In this document: in pieces, positions 6,722 through 14,922 of the stretch
How positions within the stretch are numbered: the stretch's first letter is position 1
How the letters are laid out: every line of letters starts with the position of its first letter
Assembly (NCBI GenBank): GCA_030612965.1
Contig: JAUWMW010000017.1
Span: forward strand, 1-17,846
Direction of reading: 5' to 3'
DNA length: 17,846 nt
Source of the DNA: a bacterium
GTDB lineage: Bacteria; Zixibacteria; MSB-5A5; GN15; FEB-12
Notes under the pieces: generated by a model
Database searches by the model: none
The model's input: the letters and a program-made list of their open reading frames with translations, nothing else
What the model was told of the DNA's origin: nothing
Position numbers and translations under genes: made by a program

Positions 6722-9595
6722 TCAATAACAGGCTGGCGGCGGGCCGCCGTTGAACATGTAGTCCACCAGGTAGACAAGGTCCTCGATGTCGGCGTAGCCA
6801 CCGGAACCGTTAACGTCGGCGGCCGCCCAGTTTTCAGGCGCTGGACCTGCCATGAACATCCAATCGACCATATATACGAGATCGCTGATATCGGGACCGT
6901 CGCCGGAGTTGTCGATATCACCGCAGATATAATCGCACGCATCGCCGACCCCGTTGCTGTCAGAGTCTTCCTGCTGCGGGTTGTAAACGGTCGGACAATT
7001 GTCACAACTGTCGCCAACGGCGTCGGCGTCGATATCTTCCTGCAGTGGATTTGGATCATCAACGCAGTTGTCACAGGCGTCGCCGACGTTATCAGAATCG
7101 CCATCTTCCTGCGAACTGTTGGCAATACTCGGGCAGTTGTCGCAGGTATCCCCCACATTGTCGGCATCACCATCCAACTGCAGCGGGTTGTATATGGAAA
7201 CACAGTTATCACAGGCGTCGCCGTGCCCGTCGCTGTCGCTGTCCTCCTGTAGCGGATTGCCGATCGTCGGACAATTGTCGCAGACATTACCAACACCATC
7301 GACGTCGTCATCCTCCTGGTTAGGGTTGGAGATCGAAGCACAATTGTCGCAAACGTCACCGACATCATCGAGGTCACCATCCTCCTGCAGCGGGTTGTAA
7401 TCATCCGGGCAGTTGTCATCGGTGTTGAGAACACCATCGCCATCCCGGTCGGAATTCGTCGCCGGGAAAGTTATGTAGTCCACCCAACCACAGTCGCTGC
7501 CGACGGATTGCGAGCCGTCTTTTGAGTAGGTCCATCGGAAAGTGTGGTCGCCATCGCCAACCGGGTACTCAGCCAATGTCCAGTTGACGGTGCCCGACCA
7601 TTGTCCCTTCTGGGCCCCGTCGATGTAGAATCTTAGATAGTCCCACCCGGATTCGGATGAAACTTTGTAATAGAAACTTATCGTACTGGATGTGAGACCG
7701 TTCAAGGTGACCGACATAGTGCTCGTCTGGTTGTGCGAAATCGGTCCCGACTTGGCGGCATAGCTTCCCTCATAGGCGGTACTGCTGATCACCCAGCTTT
7801 GATTGCCGGACATCGCCCAGGGATAAGATGCAAAACCGGCGCTCTCGAAGTCCTCAACCTTGAGCCCCACGGTCAACGAGAAAGCTACGCTGTCAGTGTA
7901 ATCATCACCAACCAACTGCAGAACAAAATCTATCGGATGCTCCTCGGGACAATCGGACGAGACATTGAACTGGTAGGCATTGTTGGATGCTCCGGTGCCG
8001 CCCAGCGCCGTAATAGTCGGATAGGTGGAGTAGTCTTGAGTTATGGTCACAAAGCTATCGGCGCAGGTTAGAGTACCGGTGAGGTTGGTAGCATCACCGC
8101 CGCCGTTATTGATCAGCGTGACGTTCATGGAAACGGCGTCGCCGGGGTCTATGAGACCGGCGTCCTGGCTGACAAACGCCATCGCCGGATCGGTCGACAG
8201 CGGCTCCATCTGAACATCGAGAATAGTAGTGTTGAAATCACTGGCAGTCACGCCGGAGATGGTTTGCGGTATGTATCCAAGCGCCGTGAAGCGAAGGTCC
8301 CAACTGCCTGCTTCGATCATGCGATGATAATTACCGACATCAGGATCCGTGTATACGTAGCTACTGTCGATGTCATGACTGAGCACTTCAATCATCCCCG
8401 CCACCGGCACGCCGGTGTTGAGATTCGTGACCACACCGCGAATGCCGTAGAGCCCGTTCTCAAGCCACTGCAACAGCGACACCCGGTTATACACCCAGTG
8501 CGCCGGGAGTTCGCTGGCCGGAAGCAGCTTGACATTGGAAAGCTCGAGCGTGGCCTCGCGGCAACCGTGAAAGTAGTTCATGTAGTCCTGCCGACCACCG
8601 GCGATGCTGTACCAGTCGTAGCCATTCGTGATGCCGTCGTCGAAGCCATCCATATAGGTGGATGGACTGTACTCATGAACTGAGTCGGCATAGGCGTGGC
8701 TGATGTCCTGCCACCAGGCATCGTCGGCATGACGCCGTACCCAGGTATCCCACGGGTAGTTGACCACTTCGGCGCCGCTGTGATGATTGGCAGAGATAAC
8801 GAAGCTGTGTGCTTCAGCCAGGTTCATCATGGCGATTGTCTCCGGTTGCCAGGTACCACCCGGATTCGGACCGTCCTCGGGGTCGGGGAAGTTGCGGTTG
8901 AGATCATAGCCGTTGGCGTTGTAGCGCGTGGCGCCGAAAACGGTGTGGTTGCCACCGTTGTAGGTGCCGTCCGGGTTGGCCAGCGGGTTGATCCATATCT
9001 CCATATCGTTGACCAAACTCGTGATATGCGGATCAGTGCCGTATGAGGTGAGCAGAGAGTCGATCAGCCGAAGACACAGCACATAGCAAACCGTCTCATC
9101 ACCATGCATGGTGCCGGTGTGCATCACCTCCGGCTCGTCTTCCTCGACCCCAACATTGTCGGAGATTACAGCGAACAAGAGGTCACGTCCCTCGACTGAG
9201 CTGCCGATATTCTCGATGCGGCATATCGTCGGGTAGTCGGCCTCGAACTGGTACATCATGCTGATGTACGCATCATACGTTGGATAGACATCCCAATCTT
9301 TGATAACGGCCTTGTCCGCCGACATTACGGGATTGATCAGAGTCGAAGGATGCGGCAGGATCTCATACTTGTAACCCATCGTCGTAAGAACCTCGAGATT
9401 GTCCTCGTGCGTGTAAGCATATACGACCTCGCCCCGGACATTGTCGATCGACACCACTCGACTCAGTTTGTCAAGCTCACTTCTGTCGTCAATTGTGAGT
9501 TTCAGGTAAGTCTCACCGTTGAAATCGGAACCAGCCGCCATCGACGACAGCAGCAGCAGCAGTAGCATAGTTGTCAGCACTGACTTCTTAATCAT
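6722..9595 (-). CDS. secreted M14B zinc carboxypeptidase with TSP3 repeats and dockerin-like tail
   Basis: A 957-residue exported metallopeptidase, expected to remove C-terminal residues from peptides outside the cell. Residues 1-21 form a signal peptide (KK, then a poly-Leu core ending SSMAA). The peptidase domain (about 100-385) carries the zinc ligands H164 and E167 in MHGDE, the Asn-Arg pair in DLNRNFP (N233/R234), the third ligand in NHHSG (H272) and the catalytic glutamate in ATLELS (E351), the form seen in the regulatory M14B subfamily. A transthyretin-like domain follows (386-465), as in that subfamily, then a CARDB-like beta domain (465-578), a jelly-roll/MAM-like domain (580-711), seven TSP3 calcium repeats (716-889) and a dockerin-like pair (DIDNSGDGPDISDLVYMVD; 891-957). 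The ATG at 9595 has GAGGA upstream. The gene stands alone with its own terminator. The tail probably binds calcium and helps surface retention; that is inference. Confidence 0.93.
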   Translation of the reverse strand: MIKKSVLTTMLLLLLLSSMAAGSDFNGETYLKLTIDDRSELDKLSRVVSIDNVRGEVVYAYTHEDNLEVLTTMGYKYEILPHPSTLINPVMSADKAVIKDWDVYPTYDAYISMMYQFEADYPTICRIENIGSSVEGRDLLFAVISDNVGVEEDEPEVMHTGTMHGDETVCYVLCLRLIDSLLTSYGTDPHITSLVNDMEIWINPLANPDGTYNGGNHTVFGATRYNANGYDLNRNFPDPEDGPNPGGTWQPETIAMMNLAEAHSFVISANHHSGAEVVNYPWDTWVRRHADDAWWQDISHAYADSVHEYSPSTYMDGFDDGITNGYDWYSIAGGRQDYMNYFHGCREATLELSNVKLLPASELPAHWVYNRVSLLQWLENGLYGIRGVVTNLNTGVPVAGMIEVLSHDIDSSYVYTDPDVGNYHRMIEAGSWDLRFTALGYIPQTISGVTASDFNTTILDVQMEPLSTDPAMAFVSQDAGLIDPGDAVSMNVTLINNGGGDATNLTGTLTCADSFVTITQDYSTYPTITALGGTGASNNAYQFNVSSDCPEEHPIDFVLQLVGDDYTDSVAFSLTVGLKVEDFESAGFASYPWAMSGNQSWVISSTAYEGSYAAKSGPISHNQTSTMSVTLNGLTSSTISFYYKVSSESGWDYLRFYIDGAQKGQWSGTVNWTLAEYPVGDGDHTFRWTYSKDGSQSVGSDCGWVDYITFPATNSDRDGDGVLNTDDNCPDDYNPLQEDGDLDDVGDVCDNCASISNPNQEDDDVDGVGNVCDNCPTIGNPLQEDSDSDGHGDACDNCVSIYNPLQLDGDADNVGDTCDNCPSIANSSQEDGDSDNVGDACDNCVDDPNPLQEDIDADAVGDSCDNCPTVYNPQQEDSDSNGVGDACDYICGDIDNSGDGPDISDLVYMVDWMFMAGPAPENWAAADVNGSGGYADIEDLVYLVDYMFNGGPPPACY
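6929..7450 (-). repeat. TSP3 calcium-repeat array, 69-nt period
   Basis: Within the carboxypeptidase gene, about seven units recur with cysteine pairs (CDNC) at residues 749/752, 772/775, 795/798, 818/821, 841/844 and 864/867, exactly 23 residues apart. Each unit has the D-x-D-x-D-x-x-G-D calcium loop and an 'NPxQED' turn. The period is therefore 69 bases at DNA level. The array may be prone to copy-number change by recombination. Confidence 0.85.
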
Positions 9596-10166
9596 AACCT
9601 TTTGTTCCTCACCGTAACATCACGGTATGTGACTATCGCCTCGTCTGTCATTCTTGTCGGTTTGATCCAACCGCGTCGTCACCACTAAACATGTGATCAG
9701 TTGCTGCCGGCACAACCACAGGATTTGAACTCAACAAGACCTCAGCAGATCAGACCAACCGGAACCAGACATGACACGTCCGGCGTATTGTTCATTCAGA
9801 CGTTCGAAGAAACGTGTCCGCGGCCACCGTGATCCATACCCGAGAGTGGCCGGCAGAGACCATTCCGGCAGAACACGTAACTCATTCTCTCAAAACAAAT
9901 TATAACAGAAGATTAGAATAAGTCAACTGTTTTTCCGAGGGGGCTGTCGATACTCTTGCCGGCGCGTCGTTGTTCGGAGAAGAACGAAGATCCTAGCCTG
10001 TGACGGTCTCACGAACAGACAGTTCGTTCACTGAAGTGAATCGAGGTTTGGTCTCGCGGCACGAGACTAATCACTCAGAACACGAAACCTCACTGCCAGG
10101 CTCTAACATCCAGGCATTTTAGCTGTACGGCCTCATCACAGAACTGGCCTCGCAACGAGTTCTTGC
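9596..10166. other. gene-free region upstream of the two-component genes
   Basis: No gene is supported in the roughly 640 bases between the carboxypeptidase start (9595) and the regulator start (10234); this entry covers the part before the TTGACA box. Dyads are visible: TTCACT-GA-AGTGAA (10027-10040, perfect), a hairpin GTCTCG-CGGCA-CGAGAC at 10051-10067 that extends by two pairs, and an imperfect TTGTTC/GAACGAA pair at 9970-9987. An A/T-rich stretch at 9891-9932 stands out from the surroundings. No good promoter for the carboxypeptidase gene was found. Confidence 0.55.
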
Positions 10167-10196
10167 TTGACATAGGCACTAACAATCATGCTATTT
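10167..10196 (+). promoter_or_regulatory. candidate sigma-70-type promoter of the response regulator
   Basis: A perfect TTGACA lies at 10167-10172. The -10 region is poor: GCTATT (17-base spacing) or CTATTT (18-base spacing). The start of transcription would be near 10203, leaving a leader of about 30 bases before the ATG at 10234. The weak -10 would fit a promoter needing activation, but this is inferred from one perfect hexamer. Confidence 0.4.
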
Positions 10197-10203
10197 GTTA
10201 GTG
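10177..10203. promoter_or_regulatory. perfect 9-9-9 inverted repeat, probable operator
   Basis: CACTAACAA (10177-10185), nine bases, then TTGTTAGTG (10195-10203), an exact reverse complement; the match stops on both sides. It begins four bases after the TTGACA box and covers the -10 region, 31 bases before the start codon of a regulator with an XRE-type DNA-binding domain. The half-site spacing (18 bases centre to centre) suits a dimeric helix-turn-helix protein, so autoregulation is the simplest reading. No second copy was noticed in the window. Confidence 0.6.
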
Positions 10204-10233
10204 GCATTGACAACCAAGAAGGACCACGTTCCG

Positions 10234-10848
10234 ATGACAACACATTCAACCCAGAGAGAAATCAAAGTTCTCATCATCGATGATGATCAGGATGTTTGCG
10301 AACACCTTGAGCAGCTCCTAACCAACGCGAACTTCGTGGTACGGTATACGACGGACCCATTAATGACGGTATCGATTCTTCGGGATGAGATGTTTCAGAT
10401 TATCATTCTCGATGTCGTTATGCCGAAGATCGATGGCTTGGAACTGCTGAGAAAGATTCGGCAGATCGACAAGGATATCTGTATCATCTTGCTGTCGGGT
10501 TACCCCACATTCGATCGGGCGGTGGAGGCGATGCGCGGGCTGGCTTTCGATTTCCTGACCAAACCGTTTGAAGTTGATGAACTGATCGCTACTCTGGACA
10601 GGGCCATAAAGCACTACGGTCTTCGCACCAACCTGAATCAGGAGGCGATAGAACAGATCGCCAATGAGGTCCGCCGACTGCGTGGCAAACAGAAACTGAG
10701 CTTGCGTCAACTGGCCAATCGGACCGGGCTTTCACCGAGTTTGATTTCTCAGGTGGAACACGCCAAGTCGTCTCCTTCGATCTCAACTGTGTCACGGTTG
10801 GCGGCGGCACTGGATGCACCTTTGGAGCAGTTCTTCAAGGGACTTTAG
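10234..10848 (+). CDS. response regulator with receiver domain and XRE-type HTH output
   Basis: A 204-residue cytoplasmic regulator. The receiver domain (about 10-128) has the acidic cluster IIDDDQD (D16-D18), phospho-acceptor D60 in IIILDVVMPK, S88 in LLSGYP and the conserved lysine K110 in FLTKPFE. Following a linker, residues 144-200 form an XRE/Cro-type helix-turn-helix, with RQLANRTGLSPSLISQVEHA as turn and recognition helix, close in style to the DNA-binding half of XRE-cupin repressors. This output domain is rare for receivers, where OmpR, NarL or NtrC types dominate. The TTG at 10195 would add 13 unsupported residues and falls in the operator dyad; the ATG at 10234, with AAGAAGG upstream, is preferred. 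A histidine kinase without its own receiver follows 168 bases later on the same strand, so the two form a natural pair. Confidence 0.9.
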   Translation: MTTHSTQREIKVLIIDDDQDVCEHLEQLLTNANFVVRYTTDPLMTVSILRDEMFQIIILDVVMPKIDGLELLRKIRQIDKDICIILLSGYPTFDRAVEAMRGLAFDFLTKPFEVDELIATLDRAIKHYGLRTNLNQEAIEQIANEVRRLRGKQKLSLRQLANRTGLSPSLISQVEHAKSSPSISTVSRLAAALDAPLEQFFKGL

Positions 10849-11016
10849 TGGACGATGAACGACAGTCGAGTTTCCAGAGGTCACCCGTCGATTTGCAATG
10901 TCAGGGTGTCCCCTTGAGCGGTATTCACCGGATGTACTTCGGCGAGGCAGCTGCGGTTGCCGGCAGGACGATTCTGAAGTGAAATGTAGGTAAGCAAATA
11001 TTATCGGCAGATAGAT

Positions 11017-14000
11017 ATGGGCCGGAAAGAAAAGCTCGAGACGGATAGCCGGATTGCAGACGAGGTCAACAGGCTTCACGCGCAGATAGCTGAACTTCAA
11101 CAGAAACTGGAGACGGCGCCCGGATCGGATGAACGACTCCAGCAGATGTTTGAGCAAACTACCATCGGTATGTATCAAACGACTCGCGATGGACACATCC
11201 TGGCCGCAAACCCCGCACTTCTTTCCATGTTGGGCTATAAGTCGTCTGATGAACTCGCCGGATACAATCTGAACGAGTACGGTTACGAGCCGGATTATGA
11301 ACGCTCAGAGTTTCTGGAGAGAGTCGATAAGGAGGGGCGGGTTATTGGGATCGAACACTCGTGGCAGCGTCGTGACGGCGCCGCCCTGTTTGTACGCGAA
11401 AGTGTCCGGGCTGTTCGCGATGTGTCCGGGGATACGATGTACTATGAAGGTACTGTCGAAGACATCACTGACCGTAAGCGGGCCGAAGAGGCGCTACACA
11501 CCCGCGAGCGCTATTTGAAGGCGCTGAACGCCGCTTCGGACCTGCTCTTGCCGCACCAGGGCGATATCCCTTATCAAAGTTTTGTGGACATCGTCGGCCC
11601 CGCTTCGCTCGCGAGTTGCATTTATGTGTTCCTGACTCATCAAGACAAGGACGGCCAACTGCTGGTCAGTCAGGTTGCTGAATGGTGTGCAGAGGGAATC
11701 GAGTCGCAGATAGACAACCCGGACCTGCAGGATATCCCGTTGGATGAGAACTACCATCGGTGGACGGAATTGCTCTCCCGTGGTATGGCCATTTCCGACC
11801 TTGTGGCTGATCTTCCCCCCGATGAGCAACCGCTCCTGGAAAAACAGGGTATCAAGGCGGTTTTGGTAATACCTATCACAGTCGACAGCGAGTTATGTGG
11901 ATTCATCGGTTTCGACAACTGCATTTCACCTCGTAAATGGGAACCTGTCGAACAGGACTTCCTTCGCTCGGCCGCTACCGATCTGGCTCAGAGCATCAAG
12001 CGCAAACAGGCCGAGGAATCACTTGGTCTCAAGACCGCCTTGCTGGAAGCACAATCTGAAGCTACGATTGATGGGATTCTGGCCGTGAGTAATGAGCGAA
12101 AGGTAATCCTCTGCAATAAGCGTTTTATCGAGATGTGGCGCGTGCCCCAGCAATTGCTGGACTCCGGGGATGACGACGAGATAATCGCCCGGCACACTAT
12201 GACCATGGTCAAGGACCCAGACGACCTCGCGCAGAAAGTCACCTATCTGTATGACCATCCAGAGAGCAAAAGCAGAGGCGAAATCGAACTCAAGGACGGC
12301 CGGATACTCGACAGATTCTCCACACCTCTCATTGGCATCAACGGAGAGAACTACGGCCGAATCTGGTATTTCCGTGATATCACCGAGCGCAAGCGGGCCG
12401 AGGAAAGCAACGAGCAGTTGAATGAGATCTTCCTCCGGCTTGGAATCAACCCTGATAGAAACATAGAGATCATTGTAGAACAGGCTCTCAGCATTATCGG
12501 TGGAGCTTATTCGCTTTATAATCAACTTGATCGCTCAGATAACTCACTGGTCATCTTGTCTGAGTCTATGGCGCCGACCAACATCGAACGCAGGGACACA
12601 CCCGACGGTCACATATGTTATGAGGCGACAATCAGGGGCGGCGACAAGTCGGTCATGATTGAGGAGCTCAACGGAACCGTGTATGAACGAACCGATCCTA
12701 ACGTCGGAAGATACGCTTTGCGATCATATCTCGGGTTCCCCATACACCTGGGAGGAGAGGCAATCGGTTCTCTCTGCGTCGTGGATATCGAGCCAAGACA
12801 ATTCACTGAGGTTGAAATACGGGTCATGTCCACCCTTGCGCGAGCTCTCAGTAACGAGGAAGAACGTAAACGTGCCCAGCAAGCCCTGCGACAGGCAAAC
12901 CAACAACTCGAGGCTACCCTCACTGCCCTGCCCGACCTGATGTTTGAAATCGATCGTGACGGGCGATTCTACAGTTGTCATGCGAAACGAACCTCTGAAC
13001 TCTTCGTTCGCCCCGAGGAATTCATTGGCAAAACAGTAAGCGAGGTTCTGCCTGAAGATGCCGCCCGAACCATAATGAACGCAATCAGTGAGACGGTCGA
13101 ATCTGGAAATCATACAGGGGCTGCATACAAGCTCGATCTACCCTCCGGTCCCGCCTGGTTCGAACTCTCGATAGCGGCGAAAGGTGATCTCCAAGAAACC
13201 GAGGGCCATCTGATTGCTCTCAGCCGCAACATCACCGAACGCAAGCGCCTGGAGGAAGAACTCAGGCAATTGACCCAGTTGCACAAGGGAATTCTGGCCA
13301 GTGTTCCAATAGGGTTGGGTCTCCTTGACAGCGAGGCACGCATCACCTGGGCCAACAGCAATATGGACAGCATAGTTGAGAGAATGCATGGCCCTCGTGG
13401 TAGCTGCGTCGGTGAGTTCATTGACGATATCTTTGGATCCAAGCATGGTTTCCCACTATGCATAAAGCAAGGCCTCTACACGACCGGCGGAGACACACAG
13501 TGCACATGCAGATTCAGTGAGCCGGCTCGAGACGGCAGTACCGCCTGGTTCGATCTGACATGCTCGCCCTACGGCAAAGGCACGACGGACGGCGGAGTGG
13601 TATGCACAGTCAGCGATGTCACCCTGTTGGTGCAGGCCACACAAAAGGAGGCTGAGCATCGTGCCCAGCTTATGCACGCCGATAGACTGCGAACAGTGGG
13701 GCGCCTGGCCGCAGGCGTGGCCCATGAGGTCAATAACCCTCTGTCAGTGCTGTATGGTACACTTCAGACGGTCAAGACCGGAAAGATCCTGGACTACTCA
13801 CAAGACGCAGAAGGTGTCGACAGGATGTTACGCGTCACTCGAAGGATTCGGGATATCGTCAACGACCTTCTGGTCTTCTCCAGGCAACAGCCCACTGCGA
13901 AGTCACGGTATAACATCAACGATCTCCTTAAAACGACCCTGTCACTGGTGAGTTCGCAGTTGGCGAAGAGCCGTATCGAGTTGGATCGTCATTTCTGTGA

Positions 14001-14346
14001 GTCCCTGACTGACGTATTCATCGGCGGCGAGCAAATGCAACAGGTATTCCTGAATATCATCCTCAACGCGCAGGATGCTATGCCGGATGGAGGGAAGCTG
14101 ACGATTACTACTGAATCTGACGGGGACAATGTCGTTGTCAGTTTCTCTGACACTGGCTGCGGCATTCCCGAAGAAGATCTGGACAGAGTATTTGCTCCCT
14201 TTTTCACCACCAAAGACGTCGATCAGGGCACTGGGCTGGGTCTCTCAATCAGCTACGGTATTGTCAAAGAGCACGGTGGGAGAATCGAGGTTGTGAATCG
14301 TGAAGGTTCGGGTTCCGAATTCAGAATTACCATACCTGCGAAGTAG
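11017..14346 (+). CDS. soluble multi-PAS/GAF sensor histidine kinase
   Basis: An 1109-residue kinase with no membrane segment or signal peptide, so it senses something in the cytoplasm. Order: coiled coil (8-33), PAS (about 38-158, ending in the PAC-like VEDITDRKRAEEAL), GAF (160-330), PAS (340-462, ending FRDITERKRAEE), GAF (465-612), PAS (630-745, ending SRNITERKRLEEE), PAS (752-872), then the catalytic core. The H-box is VAHEVNNPLS with H903; the N-box includes NIILNAQDAM (N1013/N1017), the G1 box DTGCGIP (1045-1051), the F-box FAPFFTTK and the G2 box GTGLGLS (1071-1077), the NtrB/HisKA-HATPase_c class. The last PAS is cysteine-rich (C797, C815, C829, C831). There is no receiver domain; the REC-XRE protein just upstream is the likely partner. 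The ATG at 11017 has a weak ribosome-binding site. Confidence 0.93.
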   Translation: MGRKEKLETDSRIADEVNRLHAQIAELQQKLETAPGSDERLQQMFEQTTIGMYQTTRDGHILAANPALLSMLGYKSSDELAGYNLNEYGYEPDYERSEFLERVDKEGRVIGIEHSWQRRDGAALFVRESVRAVRDVSGDTMYYEGTVEDITDRKRAEEALHTRERYLKALNAASDLLLPHQGDIPYQSFVDIVGPASLASCIYVFLTHQDKDGQLLVSQVAEWCAEGIESQIDNPDLQDIPLDENYHRWTELLSRGMAISDLVADLPPDEQPLLEKQGIKAVLVIPITVDSELCGFIGFDNCISPRKWEPVEQDFLRSAATDLAQSIKRKQAEESLGLKTALLEAQSEATIDGILAVSNERKVILCNKRFIEMWRVPQQLLDSGDDDEIIARHTMTMVKDPDDLAQKVTYLYDHPESKSRGEIELKDGRILDRFSTPLIGINGENYGRIWYFRDITERKRAEESNEQLNEIFLRLGINPDRNIEIIVEQALSIIGGAYSLYNQLDRSDNSLVILSESMAPTNIERRDTPDGHICYEATIRGGDKSVMIEELNGTVYERTDPNVGRYALRSYLGFPIHLGGEAIGSLCVVDIEPRQFTEVEIRVMSTLARALSNEEERKRAQQALRQANQQLEATLTALPDLMFEIDRDGRFYSCHAKRTSELFVRPEEFIGKTVSEVLPEDAARTIMNAISETVESGNHTGAAYKLDLPSGPAWFELSIAAKGDLQETEGHLIALSRNITERKRLEEELRQLTQLHKGILASVPIGLGLLDSEARITWANSNMDSIVERMHGPRGSCVGEFIDDIFGSKHGFPLCIKQGLYTTGGDTQCTCRFSEPARDGSTAWFDLTCSPYGKGTTDGGVVCTVSDVTLLVQATQKEAEHRAQLMHADRLRTVGRLAAGVAHEVNNPLSVLYGTLQTVKTGKILDYSQDAEGVDRMLRVTRRIRDIVNDLLVFSRQQPTAKSRYNINDLLKTTLSLVSSQLAKSRIELDRHFCESLTDVFIGGEQMQQVFLNIILNAQDAMPDGGKLTITTESDGDNVVVSFSDTGCGIPEEDLDRVFAPFFTTKDVDQGTGLGLSISYGIVKEHGGRIEVVNREGSGSEFRITIPAK

Positions 14347-14362
14347 ATAACCAAGTGGTTAT
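14347..14362. repeat. perfect 7-bp palindrome immediately after the kinase stop
   Basis: ATAACCA-AG-TGGTTAT starts on the base after the TAG stop of the kinase. No T-run follows on either strand, so it is at best a weak transcription end between these convergent genes. The rest of the spacer to 14483 shows nothing clear. Confidence 0.4.
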
Positions 14363-14483
14363 ATTACCTCCTGATTCGTTGTTCGCACAGGTGAATGACC
14401 GCTCTTTCTTATCCGACTGTCAACTCACCCCGTCCCAACACAGATAGGGTAGCCGATTGTTCGATCTCACTCGACTGACACTG

Positions 14484-14855
14484 CTAATCCCCGGAGGGTT
14501 TGTCGTCGTGAAAGGCAGGATCGTCACACGGATTGGCCTCGGTTTCAAGACCATTATTCAAATAAGCTGTCACAATCTCCTCAGGCTTTTCATTCTGTGC
14601 ACCCATGACAACTTTGATGCCGTTTTGCTGGAACATGTCGACGGCTCGCCCTCCCATACCGCCGGCAATGATGACATTGCATCCCATCTGGCTCAGCCAT
14701 GCGGGAAGCACGCCCGGTTCGTGCGCGGGTGGGGTTAACATCTCAGACGCATTAATAGACTTCGTTTCAGGATCGACATCAAGGACTGCAAACTGCTGAC
14801 AACGACCAAAATGCGGACACAGTTTTCCATCTATTGTCGGAATGGCGATTTTCAT
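14484..14855 (-). CDS. NifX/ORP-like dinitrogenase iron-molybdenum cofactor family protein
   Basis: A small cytoplasmic protein of 123 residues of the NifX/NifB-C-terminal fold, a family that holds iron-molybdenum cofactor precursors or, in the orange protein of Desulfovibrio, a Mo-Cu sulfide cluster. The N-terminus MKIAIPTIDGKLCPHFGRCQ has the family signature, with cysteines at 13 and 19 around HFGR. The glycine motif GGMGGRAVDMF (65-75) and the tail with C109 and H116 follow. The ATG at 14855 has GGAG nine bases upstream. It is the last gene of the operon, 67 bases after the second MinD ATPase; this linkage is characteristic of ORP-type loci and of MTH1175-like proteins in anaerobes. No nif genes are visible, so a nitrogenase role is unlikely. 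Whether it binds a metal cluster is not shown by sequence. Confidence 0.85.
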   Translation of the reverse strand: MKIAIPTIDGKLCPHFGRCQQFAVLDVDPETKSINASEMLTPPAHEPGVLPAWLSQMGCNVIIAGGMGGRAVDMFQQNGIKVVMGAQNEKPEEIVTAYLNNGLETEANPCDDPAFHDDKPSGD

Positions 14856-14922
14856 TGTTCAGGCTCCGTATTGATTACTATTCGTTCGTGTTTTTCTGCT
14901 ACTTTGGCTTCGGATCATTGCT

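Noticed and set aside
6691..7443. 250-codon frame overlapping the TSP3 array in another frame
   Set aside because: Periodic Thr/Met/Ser-rich sequence produced by reading the 69-base repeats out of frame.
14484..14855. Nitrogenase cofactor role for the NifX-like protein
   Set aside because: No nif genes are nearby; neighbours are ORP-type ATPases, so the family name should not be read as evidence of nitrogen fixation.
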